The notes beneath the pieces are model-generated. The model saw only the letters and a program-made list of their open reading frames with translations, did no database searches and was not told the origin of the DNA. The position numbers were made by a program, and so were the translations under genes. This document shows positions 9,701 through 18,481 of a stretch of 64,000 bases of DNA, one piece after another. Position 1 is the stretch's first letter; each line of letters begins with the position of its first letter. Source of the stretch: UBA1181 sp963648205 (GTDB lineage: Bacteria > Bacteroidota > Bacteroidia > Bacteroidales > Paludibacteraceae); assembly GCA_963648205.1 (NCBI GenBank), contig CAVJCT010000068.1:1-64000 (forward strand), in the 5' to 3' direction.

Positions 9701-9879
9701 TGGTAAAACACATCTATTTTGTCGCCGAAACCAAAGGCTCTATGTCGAGCATGGACTTGCGCGAGATTGAGAAAGGCAAAATCGCCTGCGCCGAAAAACT
9801 CTTCGAACAACTGTCTACCACAAACATCAAATACGGCAAAATAGACAGTTTCGATACACTAATGGACATTGTGAGATGA
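6778..9879 (+). CDS. res: Type III restriction endonuclease subunit R
   Basis: A 1033-residue ATP-dependent restriction subunit that would cut DNA with Mod. An SF2 helicase core begins with Walker A ETGTGKT (108-114), motif II is the DEPQ variant in IILDEPQKMGG (near 240), and motifs V and VI are REGWDNPNVFQICSLR and QEVGRGLRL. The C-terminal nuclease domain has the PD-(D/E)XK pattern: P965-D966 and E984-x-K986 in VAETKGS. All catalytic elements are present, so the enzyme looks functional. A short anomalous stretch at 8171-8203 (ELRIRSEESG) contains a 13-base near-repeat resembling a remnant insertion. It is the last large gene of the island. Confidence 0.92.
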   Translation: MKLNFKIQQYQTDAVESTVNVFNGQPNLGLLEYKVDKGKVYVEVNGKRMIQKGIFDDDENTGYKNGAIVLSEQDLLDNIHHTQTDNNIHLSSEVVKKLGACQLDIEMETGTGKTYVYIKTMFELNKRYGWTKFIVVVPSIAIREGVKKSFDITQDHFMELYGKKARYFIYNSDNLNQIDTFSQSADINVMIINTQAFNTSLKEGAKNKAARIIYDKRDEFGSRRPIDVIAANNPIIILDEPQKMGGAATQTALAHFNPLFTLNYSATHKESHNPVYVLDALDAYNQKLVKKIEVVGFELKNLKGTDSYIYLADIILSKDKAPQARLEIEVQNKSGNIKRDYKNVSEGDDLYYLSGEMEQYRGYVVTEICVDSMNGTRSCIKFGNGTTLYVKDVQGDITAEHKARIQIRETIKAHFRKEAMLFKRGIKCLSLFFIDEVANYRQYNEEGNQTLGRYGEIFEEEYKEELRIRSEESGMNPEYHRYLMGISAHDTHAGYFSIDKKGRSVNSEVKRGSDQSDDTSAYDLILKDKERLLSFEEPVRFIFSHSALREGWDNPNVFQICSLRQSNSVAQKRQEVGRGLRLCVNAQGVRQDNDAIPDEVQTINKLTVIASEGYASFVADLQKDIKQDLYDRPTKADEEFFLGKIFQLEDGTRHTVNKDEAREIYFQLRTNNYITKNGEVTDTFRNDLATNTLKPLSDELDPYTEQVYKYVQSIFDPKALDDMIEDGSKTKTPENKLNDNFSKKEFQELWKRINHKYAYTVNFDSNELVGKAVSAINKELSVTQLSYIVTLGEQKENASLNDIKKGSMMTQTETTTNRLRTNVVSNVKYDLLGKIGSATKLTRKTVAAILSKIDAEKFDMYKMNPEEFIRNVSRLIMEQKATIIVEHISYNQIEGEFDSDIFTQEKHENVDRSFEGKKSIVDYVFTDSEGEMKFVNAIDTAKEVAVYAKLPKGFHIPTPIGNYSPDWAIAFQEGMVKHIYFVAETKGSMSSMDLREIEKGKIACAEKLFEQLSTTNIKYGKIDSFDTLMDIVR
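8177..8203. repeat. Short direct repeat within res
   Basis: GAATCAGGAGTGA (8177-8189) and GAATCAGGAATGA (8191-8203) are near-identical copies 14 bases apart, in a stretch whose encoded residues look out of place in the helicase. It may be the scar of a small inserted element. Confidence 0.5.
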
Positions 9880-9979
9880 TTGTTTTTAATTTGTCAAATC
9901 TGAAATATTCCTCTTTTTGACCAGGAGTTATTATTTTTGAAACTGAAAGAAGATAAAGTAACACAATAATTTTTCAGAA

Positions 9980-10225
9980 ATGAGGAACGAAGAATTATCA
10001 CAAGCAGTTTTATCTAATAACGGAGAACTAACTTCTTTCCGTTATGGAGATACAAATATCCGATTCAGAACCCCTAAAAGGCTATCCTTACATGCTCCCT
10101 TTCACGCTCTTATTGTTAGTAAAGACGGAGAAGTCATTGAAACAAATATGGACGATATAGAAATTTCAATCGTCCTCAATTACTGGAATCGTAATAAGAA
10201 AACATTCTCGGAAGCCTATGCCTAA
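9980..10225 (+). CDS. Hypothetical 81-residue protein
   Basis: A small protein starting MRNEELSQAV at the distal end of the defence island, 100 bases after res. It is mixed alpha/beta with no recognised motif, signal peptide or membrane segment. The central part (TNIRFRTPKRLSLHAPFHAL) has alternating hydrophobic residues suggesting beta strands. It converges on the HAD phosphatase gene, with its stop 13 bases from that gene's end. Coding appears plausible from composition and a complete frame, but no family is recognised. Confidence 0.5.
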   Translation: MRNEELSQAVLSNNGELTSFRYGDTNIRFRTPKRLSLHAPFHALIVSKDGEVIETNMDDIEISIVLNYWNRNKKTFSEAYA

Positions 10226-10237
10226 GTATTTCAACCT

Positions 10238-11053
10238 TTATTTCAGCAAATAATCCTCCACCACTAAAGCAACGCCGTCTTCGTCATTTGTTAGGGTGAC
10301 CAAGTCGGCTACCTCCTTGACCGCTGGTTGGGCATTGCACATCGCAACTCCTAATCCTGCATACTCAATCATTGAACGGTCGTTGAATCCATCGCCACAG
10401 GCAATCATCTCTTCTCTCGTCAACTTGAGATGTTTCAACAACTTCTCTAATGAATATGCTTTGTCTATGTTCTGTGGCATAATCTCTAAGAAAAATGGCT
10501 CCGAACGATAGATATTCAAGCGGTCGCCCAACTTCTTCTTTAATCGCTCCTCTTCTTTCACCAACTTCTCTGGATCACCCACCATCAGACATTTTGTGAC
10601 AGGACTTCTCAATGTTCCAACAAAATCATCTACCTTCACCACCTGCATCTTATTAATGTAGGCTTCTATGTCAATATATTGATTATCAGGTGTTTCTGTG
10701 ATAATGACATCGTCTAAATAGGAGACAATCGCAAATCCTGCTTTTTTCGACTCTTCATACAAAAGTGGAACGATTCCATCGGGCAAAGTCTTCTCGAAAA
10801 TCACCTCTTTCGTCTTGTAATTGGTGATTACTCCCCCATTGAACGACAATACATATCCACCATATTTTCCTAACTCAATCGCATCGGCAATGTGGCGGAT
10901 GCCTGGCGTCGGCCGACCAGAGGCTATCACCACCGTAACGCCTCGCTCCATCGCCTCCTGCAACGCTTTCTTCGTCCTCGGAGTTATCTCTTTCTTCGAA
11001 TTGGTAAGCGTTCCATCTATATCTAATACAATAATTTTATATTTCATTATCAA
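10238..11053 (-). CDS. Cof-type HAD-IIB phosphatase
   Basis: A 271-residue cytosolic phosphatase of the haloacid dehalogenase superfamily, subfamily IIB. Motif I DIDGTLTNS holds the nucleophile Asp and the acid/base Asp. Motif II is ASGRPTPG, the motif III lysine lies in SPVTKCLM, and motif IV is CGDGFNDRSM. Cof-type enzymes dephosphorylate sugar phosphates or phosphorylated cofactors; the substrate cannot be read from sequence. The start may be the second Met (MKYKIIVLDI, at 11047), which places motif I right at the N-terminus as usual. Confidence 0.9.
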   Translation of the reverse strand: MIMKYKIIVLDIDGTLTNSKKEITPRTKKALQEAMERGVTVVIASGRPTPGIRHIADAIELGKYGGYVLSFNGGVITNYKTKEVIFEKTLPDGIVPLLYEESKKAGFAIVSYLDDVIITETPDNQYIDIEAYINKMQVVKVDDFVGTLRSPVTKCLMVGDPEKLVKEEERLKKKLGDRLNIYRSEPFFLEIMPQNIDKAYSLEKLLKHLKLTREEMIACGDGFNDRSMIEYAGLGVAMCNAQPAVKEVADLVTLTNDEDGVALVVEDYLLK

Positions 11054-11081
11054 TTATTTCTTATTCATTTTATTGACTAAC

Positions 11082-11870
11082 TCAATCCGTTAGTTCTTCA
11101 AATTTCATCTTATCATCGATTGTCTTACCCTCTTTCACCATCTCCATCAGATAACATCTCAGTCTGCGCATCATTGGGAAGAACAACCACAACGAAATGA
11201 GTCCGGAAACCAATGCACAAAGGAACGGAATAACATACTCCGCACTTTGGGCAATCATATCTCGTGTTACAATCACGCCAAACCACTTTGCCACTTGCTT
11301 CATCACATTCAGCACCATCAGTTTGCTGATCATCCGCACCGTAAATCGTTGTATTCCCTGTTTAACTGCCACTCCCATCGCCGATTTCGCCATTCTGACC
11401 ACCTGATTCTTGGCAATCATCACCGTAGAAATCAGCAATAGCACCCAATCGGCTGACTTGTCAAAATTCTCGTTTTCTCTCAAGATGGTTTTACAGCCAA
11501 ACAAATAGAGCAGTTTCTGCAACACAACAAAGACAAACAGTTGAAACTGCACAAAATCCACCGCTATCGCCGCCCACATCAACAAGCCCGACGACGGTAT
11601 TGCCAACAAAAAAGAGAGTACGCCTACCCATATCGCATGCAGGCGTACTTCCCTCTTCGTTATCCTTTCGACCTCCGCCAACGATAAAACCGCCAACGGA
11701 CTCTCATCTAATATTTTCTGAAATTCTTCCGGCGTCGTCTTCTTACCAAACTTCCGCTTTAAGAATTTTTCTCGGTCAATTTTCACAAATGGAAACTTCA
11801 ACCCCGCTTTCATCGCAGAGTCGTATAGCGACATTATTCGTGCATATAACGCTGAAATTTCCACTCGCAA
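11082..11870 (-). CDS. Membrane protein of unknown function
   Basis: About 262 residues if it starts at TTG 11870; GTG near 11864 or ATG at 11834 are alternatives, and none has a clear ribosome site. A soluble N-terminal region (about 1-75) contains a helical segment with FLKRKFGKKTTPEEF. Two hydrophobic segments follow (about 78-120, including VLSFLLAIPSSGLLMWAAIA), then an amphipathic region and a pair of membrane segments near 205-235. It weakly recalls EcsC-type proteins, but I cannot confirm this. It lies 28 bases upstream of the HAD gene on the same strand. Confidence 0.6.
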   Translation of the reverse strand: MRVEISALYARIMSLYDSAMKAGLKFPFVKIDREKFLKRKFGKKTTPEEFQKILDESPLAVLSLAEVERITKREVRLHAIWVGVLSFLLAIPSSGLLMWAAIAVDFVQFQLFVFVVLQKLLYLFGCKTILRENENFDKSADWVLLLISTVMIAKNQVVRMAKSAMGVAVKQGIQRFTVRMISKLMVLNVMKQVAKWFGVIVTRDMIAQSAEYVIPFLCALVSGLISLWLFFPMMRRLRCYLMEMVKEGKTIDDKMKFEELTD

Positions 11871-11937
11871 AACTCTTTATTATCTACATAACAACTTATA
11901 AGACAATATGTTACAATATCAGAACAGTCTGAGCATC

Positions 11938-13404
11938 TTACAAAGACCACTCGTAGCCGTCTTTCGTATCTTTGACATTGAAGCCTAAAGCAGTCAGTTC
12001 GTTACGAATCTTATCGCTCGTAGCCCAGTCTTTATTGGCTTTAGCTTGCTTTCTGATTTCCAAAAGCAAATCTACCGCACCTTTATAAGCGTCATTGTGA
12101 CTGTCGCCAGAAACCTCCAAACGGAGTCCGAGGATATCCATCAAATAGGTTTTGAAGAGCGACTTCAACTCGTCCAAATCGGCTGCGGAAATCGTGCCTT
12201 TACCGTCTGAAACAGTGTTGATTGCCTTACATGCCTCGAAGAAATGAGAGATGACGATTGGGGTGTTCAAATCATCGTTCATTGCCTCTTCGCACTTCTC
12301 TCTCAAACCTGAGATATCAACTGTTGAAGTAGCAGAAGGCTGAAGTCTGTTCAAACGTGCGTAGGCATCTGTCAACTTAGCCAAACCCTTCTCTGAGGCT
12401 TGCAGTGCTTCGTTTCCAAAGTCCACAGTGCTACGATAATGTGCCTGCAAGATGAAGAAGCGGATGGTCATTGGTGAATAGGCTTGTGTCAGCAGTGGGT
12501 GACTTCCTGTGAAGAACTCATCCAAAGTGATGAAGTTTCCGTACGACTTACCCATCTTCTTTCCGTTGATGGTAATCATGTTGTTGTGCATCCAATAACG
12601 AACGCTGTCATGACCCAACGCAGCGCACGACTGAGCGATCTCGCATTCGTGGTGAGGGAAAATCAAATCCATTCCACCTCCGTGAATGTCGAAAGTCTCG
12701 CCAAGGTATTTCGTACCCATCGTTGAACACTCCAAGTGCCATCCTGGGAAACCGTCGCTCCAAGGTGATGGCCAACGCATGATATGCTCTGGTTGCGCCT
12801 TCTTCCAAAGAGCAAAGTCTAACGAGCAACGTTTCTCGTCTTGACCATCCAACTCGCGAGTCGTAGCCAACAAATCATCAATATTTCGTCCAGAAAGTTT
12901 TCCGTAGTGGAAATCCTGATTGTATTTTCTGACGTCAAAATAGACAGAACCCTGGCTCTCGTAAGCATAACCAGCGTCTAAAATCTTCTTGACAAACTCA
13001 ATCTGCTCGATGATGTGTCCAGAAGCATGAGGTTCGATGCTTGGTGGCAACACATTGAGCGCGTCCATTGCCTTGTGATAGCGGTTTAAGTAGTATTGCA
13101 CCACTTCCATAGGCTCTTTCTGCTCCAAACGTGCCTTCTTAGCGATTTTATCCTCACCACTGTCGGCATCATGCTCCAAGTGGCCCACATCCGTAATATT
13201 TCTGACGTATCTCACCTTGTAACCTAAGAAGGTGAGGTAGCGAAACAAGACATCGAATGTGATGGCAGGACGCGCATGACCCAAATGACCATCGCCATAA
13301 ACAGTTGGTCCACAGACATACATGCCAACGTATGGCGCATGTAGCGGTTCAAAACGCTGTTTCGTTCTCTTTAAAGTATTGTAAATAAGCAGATTACTCT
13401 CCAT
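11938..13404 (-). CDS. cysS: Cysteine--tRNA ligase
   Basis: A 488-residue class I aminoacyl-tRNA synthetase that charges tRNA-Cys. The zinc-binding Cys in CGPTVYGDGHLGHARP (31 onward) is followed by the HIGH-equivalent HLGH at about 40-43. The second zinc cluster lies in HLECSTMG and FPHHECEIAQS, and the KMSKS-equivalent KKMGKS is near residue 282. The C-terminal DALR and anticodon-binding region ends in NVKDTKDGYEWSL. Length and motifs are complete. Confidence 0.97.
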   Translation of the reverse strand: MESNLLIYNTLKRTKQRFEPLHAPYVGMYVCGPTVYGDGHLGHARPAITFDVLFRYLTFLGYKVRYVRNITDVGHLEHDADSGEDKIAKKARLEQKEPMEVVQYYLNRYHKAMDALNVLPPSIEPHASGHIIEQIEFVKKILDAGYAYESQGSVYFDVRKYNQDFHYGKLSGRNIDDLLATTRELDGQDEKRCSLDFALWKKAQPEHIMRWPSPWSDGFPGWHLECSTMGTKYLGETFDIHGGGMDLIFPHHECEIAQSCAALGHDSVRYWMHNNMITINGKKMGKSYGNFITLDEFFTGSHPLLTQAYSPMTIRFFILQAHYRSTVDFGNEALQASEKGLAKLTDAYARLNRLQPSATSTVDISGLREKCEEAMNDDLNTPIVISHFFEACKAINTVSDGKGTISAADLDELKSLFKTYLMDILGLRLEVSGDSHNDAYKGAVDLLLEIRKQAKANKDWATSDKIRNELTALGFNVKDTKDGYEWSL

Positions 13405-13511
13405 TCTATTCTATTATTTTATCTCTAATTTAGTGTACACAAAAATAAAGAAAAAGCGGAACGAAAACAGTCTCGCCCCACTCCTTTATACGTATCAGAA
13501 ATTTGTAAATA

Positions 13512-13826
13512 CTACAAATTTGCCTCGATTTTGGCTACCAATTCTGGCTTGGGCAATGCGCCAACAGTCTTATCAACTTGCTTTCCACCTTTGAGGAAGA
13601 TCACAGTCGGAATACTTCTAATACCGAATTTTTCTACAATGTCAGGATTGTCATCGACATCAACTTTGCCGATGATTGCCTTTCCTTCGTAGGTCTGTGC
13701 TAACTCATCAACAACAGGCGACAAAGTTTTACAGGGACCACACCACTGTGCCCAAAAATCTATCACTACCAAGCGGTCTGACGCTGCGATCTCATCGAAA
13801 TTCGCATCCGTAATTGCTAATGCCAT
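13512..13826 (-). CDS. trxA: Thioredoxin
   Basis: A 104-residue cytosolic disulfide reductase with the classical active site WCGPC (28-32) and the cis-proline loop SIPTVIFLKGG. It has no signal peptide, so it acts in the cytosol as electron donor for reductases. A Bacteroidota -7 box (TAACTTTG, plus-strand complement at 13884-13891) lies about 60 bases upstream of the start. It is separated from cysS by 107 bases. Confidence 0.96.
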   Translation of the reverse strand: MALAITDANFDEIAASDRLVVIDFWAQWCGPCKTLSPVVDELAQTYEGKAIIGKVDVDDNPDIVEKFGIRSIPTVIFLKGGKQVDKTVGALPKPELVAKIEANL

Positions 13827-13928
13827 ATCCTTTAGTTTTTAATAACACAATCATTCATTGCCTTCCTCCAACGAAAGGTTTTGCAAAGTTATAGGTTTTT
13901 AATGAGAATTTGGTTCAATGTGGAAAAA

Positions 13929-14717
13929 TCATTTCAACTGAAAATCCCGCAAATAAACTTTGACGGAGCCAATCGACAATTTCGCTTCCACCAACACAGG
14001 AAGCAAGTGTCCATCGTCTGTTACATATACATACGCAGGAGTTTTGCCATCCACTATCGTACCATCTCCAACATACGCTGCTCCTTTCAAGCAGTGGAAA
14101 GTCTTATGCTCGCGAGTCTTTATCTTCTCTTTTCCTAACACATCTCCGTAAATAGTGTGGATGCCATTACCAAAGATGGGTGAAAAGGGAATTTTCTTTC
14201 CATTATTCTTCGTCAGATCTGCGTTTCGTGCCACATAGACGGAGTTGATAATGTCATGCGCCGCCAACGACACTGCAAAGGTTGTATCAAACTCTCCACT
14301 TGGAAATTTCTTCTTATTCTTAGTGTGACGATGCACCTCATAATGGTTGCCTTTCTCTTTGAAAACGTAACTATCTTCGTAGTAATTGCCATTCTCCGAC
14401 ACTTTACACTTCATGTAGAGAGGCTTCATATCCTTCGTACACGATGCTTCGTGATAGGTGTTCATCTGATAGATACGATCCCATTTCGGCATGTTATGCG
14501 CCGTTACGATAAACTTGTAATTGCCATTCTCCTCAGACACTCTAAACTCAGCCTCGCCTAATTTAATCCAAATTGCTCCGAGGTTGAAATAGGCATCTAA
14601 AGAGAAACGCTCGCCTACCGAAAAAGCGGTGTTGCGAGTTACCTCCTGCGCAGTCGCATTCGTCAGACTGCCCACGAGCAACATCGTCAACAAAATAAGA
14701 CGCAAACCTTTTACCAT
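13929..14717 (-). CDS. DUF3108 domain-containing secreted protein
   Basis: A 262-residue protein with a clear Sec signal peptide (LILLTMLLVGSLTNATAQ, cleavage after about residue 24). The mature part is beta-rich and carries DUF3108-type features (LGEAEFRVSEENGNY near the start, GKTPAYVYVTDDGHLLPVLV near the end). Members are predicted periplasmic proteins of unknown function. The gene starts 12 bases after the glycosyltransferase gene stops, suggesting an envelope-related operon. Confidence 0.8.
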   Translation of the reverse strand: MVKGLRLILLTMLLVGSLTNATAQEVTRNTAFSVGERFSLDAYFNLGAIWIKLGEAEFRVSEENGNYKFIVTAHNMPKWDRIYQMNTYHEASCTKDMKPLYMKCKVSENGNYYEDSYVFKEKGNHYEVHRHTKNKKKFPSGEFDTTFAVSLAAHDIINSVYVARNADLTKNNGKKIPFSPIFGNGIHTIYGDVLGKEKIKTREHKTFHCLKGAAYVGDGTIVDGKTPAYVYVTDDGHLLPVLVEAKLSIGSVKVYLRDFQLK

Positions 14718-14729
14718 AGCCTTTTTTCT

Positions 14730-15746
14730 TTACAAGTCACTGAAATATTTCTTTCCCTTCGCATAATAGGCAAAGACAATGCTTCCGTCATAATTGAGAG
14801 GGAAAGACGCAACAGTCTGCTGTTTTAAATTCTCACTTCTCTTTTCAGAATATTGCGATTTTATCGAGTGAAACTCCTTTCTGGCTTTTCTCACCGCCTT
14901 GAAATTCTCAATATCACCCTTGACTAAAAACATCAAACCTGCAACATTGTCTAAGAATTTTCTCATCAACAAGACTTTTTTCAAGTCTTCGTCTCTTTCA
15001 TTCTTAAAAATCATCAAGAGATTATTGCGGAAATTGAGATAAGTCTTACGAGGATGGTTCATGTTGAGTGTGCCTCCTCCTAAGTGGAAAACAATGCTTT
15101 GAGGCACGCACATCAACTTGCGACCACGACTGTTGAGTCGCCAACAAAGGTCGATTTCTTCCATGTGAGCGAAGAAGGTAGCGTCCAAACCACCTGCACC
15201 TTCATAGTCTGCTTTGCGGATAGTCAACGCTGCTCCTGATGCCCAGAAAATCTGAGCTACAGTGTCATACTGACCTTTGTCCTCCTCAACGGAAGCAAAG
15301 ATGCGCCCACGGCAATAAGGAAAGCGGTATTTATCGATGAAACCGCCTGCCGCTCCCGCATGTTCAAACTTGTTTTTCTCGTTGAAAGCGAGGATTTTTG
15401 GCTGACAGGCTGCCACTTCAGGGTGGTTTTCCAAATAGTCGATCATCGGTGTTAACCACCCCTCTGGCGTTTCCACATCTGAGTTGAGCAACACGACATA
15501 CTCCTCATCAACGGCAGCAATCGCCTTGTTATACCCCTCTGCAAAACCATAATTTTTGTCAAAACAAATCAAGTCCACATTGGGGTATTTTTCCTTCAAA
15601 AATGCGATGGAATCGTCCGTCGAACCATTATCAGCGACAACGACTCTCGCCCATTCTTGCGGTGTATTTTGGCATACAGACGGAAGATATTTCTCCATCA
15701 TCTGTTTTCCATTCCAGTTGAGTATGATGACCGCTACTTTTTTCAT
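14730..15746 (-). CDS. Family 2 glycosyltransferase
   Basis: A 338-residue GT-A fold glycosyltransferase. The nucleotide-sugar binding loop reads VVADNGSTDDSIAFLKEKYP, the metal-binding DxD-like segment is LLNSDVETPEGWL, and the acceptor side has FFAHMEEIDLCWRLNSRG. It resembles rhamnosyltransferase-type enzymes of surface polysaccharide synthesis; the sugar and acceptor are unknown. It is flanked by the DUF3108 gene and the acyltransferase on the same strand, with 21 bases separating it from the latter. Confidence 0.9.
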   Translation of the reverse strand: MKKVAVIILNWNGKQMMEKYLPSVCQNTPQEWARVVVADNGSTDDSIAFLKEKYPNVDLICFDKNYGFAEGYNKAIAAVDEEYVVLLNSDVETPEGWLTPMIDYLENHPEVAACQPKILAFNEKNKFEHAGAAGGFIDKYRFPYCRGRIFASVEEDKGQYDTVAQIFWASGAALTIRKADYEGAGGLDATFFAHMEEIDLCWRLNSRGRKLMCVPQSIVFHLGGGTLNMNHPRKTYLNFRNNLLMIFKNERDEDLKKVLLMRKFLDNVAGLMFLVKGDIENFKAVRKARKEFHSIKSQYSEKRSENLKQQTVASFPLNYDGSIVFAYYAKGKKYFSDL

Positions 15747-15767
15747 TTTCGCCTCCGTTTTTCAGGG

Positions 15768-16700
15768 TTAATCCTCTGATTTTGTGTGTAATCGTGGTCT
15801 GTCCACTGCATCTTCGGGAGCCTCCTCACGATTGTGCTTCCATCGACGATGCGACCACAACCAATAGGCAGGATTACGCATAATCGTATTCTCAAACAAT
15901 TCGACATAACGATCTGTAATCCAGTAGTCTTCCGTCTCTTTGGCATGATCTGTCAACGTAATGACATCGCAAGTGTAATAGCCTCGTTTCACCTTCTGAA
16001 CATCGAAATAGACAACAGCATAATCGCCTTTTTTTGCAATTCTCTCTGGACCATTCAAGAATGGTGTCGCATGGTTGAGGAAGGTTGTCCAATAATGCAG
16101 ATTGTTCTTCGACGGTGTTTGGTCGGCAATGAAGCCTAAACCGAACTTCTTCCCTTCTCGTTTCATATTGACAATGAAGCGAATAGCGTCATTTTTGGGT
16201 ATATTGACCGTACCGAAACGAGAACGAAGATTTAAAAAGAAGTTGTCGAAATATTTGTTTTTTAACGGACGATACAACTCGCCACCCACAAACTTTGTCG
16301 TGTCATAGTTCATGTAGATGGAAGTGATCCACTCCCAGTTGCAATAGTGTCCGAGCAGAGCCACCACACTATTACCAGCCTCGAAATGACGACCCATCTC
16401 CTCTGGATTGCTGAAATGCATGTGTTTCCGCATACATTCGTCGGAAATGTGAATCAACTTGACCGTCTCGACAAACGTGTCTGATAAATGCAAATAATAG
16501 TCTTTTTCAATTTTTATGATTTCATCCAAACTTTTGTCAGGAAAAGACGAAACCAAATTCTCTCTCACCACTTTTCTTCGATATTTCACGACATAGTAAA
16601 TCAAGAAATAAACGAAATCAGACAAGAGGTAAAGCACGCTCAAGGGCAACCATGCAAGTGTCCACACAACAGCGTAAAACAAATAATAAAGTATTCGCAA
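15768..16700 (-). CDS. Lysophospholipid/lipid A acyltransferase (LpxL/HtrB family)
   Basis: A 310-residue membrane-associated acyltransferase that would add a secondary acyl chain to lipid A. An N-terminal hydrophobic anchor (residues 4-35) is followed by the catalytic HX4E motif in LLGHYCNWEW and the substrate-pocket segment GFIADQTPSKNNLHYW. The C-terminus has the family pattern NPAYWLWSHRRWK. Context with a glycosyltransferase and an exported DUF3108 protein supports envelope assembly. The specific acyl position is not predictable. Confidence 0.9.
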   Translation of the reverse strand: MRILYYLFYAVVWTLAWLPLSVLYLLSDFVYFLIYYVVKYRRKVVRENLVSSFPDKSLDEIIKIEKDYYLHLSDTFVETVKLIHISDECMRKHMHFSNPEEMGRHFEAGNSVVALLGHYCNWEWITSIYMNYDTTKFVGGELYRPLKNKYFDNFFLNLRSRFGTVNIPKNDAIRFIVNMKREGKKFGLGFIADQTPSKNNLHYWTTFLNHATPFLNGPERIAKKGDYAVVYFDVQKVKRGYYTCDVITLTDHAKETEDYWITDRYVELFENTIMRNPAYWLWSHRRWKHNREEAPEDAVDRPRLHTKSED

Positions 16701-16733
16701 GGTCTTATCTATTAATTATTTAATGATACTCAC

Positions 16734-17348
16734 TTAAAGCGATAGTTTATCAGCGAGCGACTTATTAATGGATTCGATGTAGGTCAACAACTCATCGCAA
16801 CCAAGTCCGGTTTCTGCTGATGTTACGAAGATAGGAGGCAACTCCTCCCACGTCTCCAAAAGGGTTTGCTTATAGGCTTCAATGTTCTCGTTCAGTTTGT
16901 TCGTTTTCAACTTATCGGCTTTTGTAAAGACGATAGAGAAAGGAACACCATTGACACCCAAGAAATCGAAGAACTCCAGATCGATTTTTTGAGGCTCTAA
17001 TCGGCTGTCGACCAGCACGAAAAGATTGTCCAACTCATCTCGCTGAAGGACGTAACCTTTAATCATCTTCTCCAACTTCTCCATTTGCGTTTTGCCCACT
17101 TTCGCATATCCGTAGCCTGGCAAATCAACCAAATACCAATTTTTATTGATGAGGAAATGATTGATAAGCAATGTTTTACCTGGCTTCGACGAGGTCTTTG
17201 CCAAGTCCTTTCGCTTTGTCAATTTGTTGATTAATGAGGATTTGCCAACATTCGAGCGTCCTATGAAGGCATACTCGGGGAAACTATGTTTCGGACAGGC
17301 AACCCACACACTGTTACTGATCTCAAATTCTGCTGACTTTATCTCCAT
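16734..17348 (-). CDS. engB: Ribosome biogenesis GTP-binding protein EngB (YihA/YsxC)
   Basis: A 204-residue GTPase needed for assembly of the large ribosomal subunit. G1 is GRSNVGKS (30-37), G3 is DLPGYGYAKV, and G4 is TKADKL, with the G5-like SAETG near the C-terminus. The short N-terminal extension (EFEISNSVWVACPKHSFPEYAF) is typical of the family. It lies between the acyltransferase and holA on the same strand. Confidence 0.95.
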   Translation of the reverse strand: MEIKSAEFEISNSVWVACPKHSFPEYAFIGRSNVGKSSLINKLTKRKDLAKTSSKPGKTLLINHFLINKNWYLVDLPGYGYAKVGKTQMEKLEKMIKGYVLQRDELDNLFVLVDSRLEPQKIDLEFFDFLGVNGVPFSIVFTKADKLKTNKLNENIEAYKQTLLETWEELPPIFVTSAETGLGCDELLTYIESINKSLADKLSL

Positions 17349-17421
17349 ATCTCAAATTTTGTTTTACAATTCAAAAACTTTCAGTTTACAAAAATAAGAA
17401 AAATTAGGCGTTTCATCGGGA

Positions 17422-18462
17422 TTAATGGAGTATTTTGTAAACCATCTCCAACAACAATTCACTCTGCGGACTGTTACAATCGACTCCTTTCGACTTCGCA
17501 TCATACTCCCTCAAAATAGAAATTATCTGCATCGTCTTTGTCGCATTATACTTCTTCGCTCCCGTAACATAATCTGTTACGAAATACGGATTGATTGAGA
17601 GTTCAGCTGCCACATTTGCCTGACTTTTATTCTGTAAATAGTGATAAACCATTAGATTAGAAAAATAGCCGTATAACGTTGATATTGTTAGAGTTATCGC
17701 AAACGTTTTCATTTGCGCAAGATGGTAAGCAATGAAATTAGCTTTGTTAACATCTCGGTTTATTAAAGCCGTGCGCAATTCAAAATTGTTAAACTCTTTG
17801 CTGATTCCAACGTTCTTTTCGACAAAGTCTAACGTGAGCATTTTTACAGTTGGAGGCTTCGTAGTAACCAATTTTTCCAACTCATTTACCAAGCGATGAA
17901 GGTCGTTACCAATGTAATCTGCCAACAACTGAACGGCAGGGGCTTCCATCAGGATTTTCTTTTCCATAATGTAATCCTGAATGAATTTTGGCAATTGATT
18001 GTCCCAAAGTTTTTCAGAATTGTAAAAAACGCCCCCTTCATTAACAGCCTTAACATATTTCTTGCGCATATCAGGCCTTTTCTTGTAACAAAAAACAAGA
18101 ACGGTCGTTGGCATCGGCTGTTTCAAATAGGTAATCAAAGCGTCGAACGGATCAGACCCACTTTCGCCCTCCCCTTTTGTGATATCTTGCGCTTCCTTCA
18201 CAATTATTACCTGATGTTCAGCCATCATCGGATAGGCTCTGGCACTCTCTATGATAGTTCGCATAGAAGTCTCCTTTCCATAGCAGATAGTCTGGTTGAA
18301 GTCCTGCTCGTTCTTCGCCAACACATTGTCTGCTATGTAGTTAGCAATGAGGTCGATGAAATAAGGTTCTTCGCCAGATAGAAAATAAACCGGTTTGTAT
18401 TTCTTTTCTTTCAGGTCTGCCAGAATCTGCCTGTAACTGATTGTCTGCTGCTGTTTCGCCAT
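17422..18462 (-). CDS. holA: DNA polymerase III subunit delta
   Basis: A 346-residue clamp-loader subunit that opens the beta sliding clamp. The N-terminal segment YFLSGEEPYFIDLIANYI is the degenerate P-loop region characteristic of delta, and the rest follows the AAA-like layout (VIIVKEAQDI; LVFCYKKRPDMRKK) plus a helical collar domain. Transcription starts from a divergent intergenic region shared with the HsdR_N-like gene (18463-18516), where TATCTTTG is on the minus strand (18503-18510). Confidence 0.93.
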   Translation of the reverse strand: MAKQQQTISYRQILADLKEKKYKPVYFLSGEEPYFIDLIANYIADNVLAKNEQDFNQTICYGKETSMRTIIESARAYPMMAEHQVIIVKEAQDITKGEGESGSDPFDALITYLKQPMPTTVLVFCYKKRPDMRKKYVKAVNEGGVFYNSEKLWDNQLPKFIQDYIMEKKILMEAPAVQLLADYIGNDLHRLVNELEKLVTTKPPTVKMLTLDFVEKNVGISKEFNNFELRTALINRDVNKANFIAYHLAQMKTFAITLTISTLYGYFSNLMVYHYLQNKSQANVAAELSINPYFVTDYVTGAKKYNATKTMQIISILREYDAKSKGVDCNSPQSELLLEMVYKILH

Positions 18463-18481
18463 TCGCTTCGCTATTTTTTGC

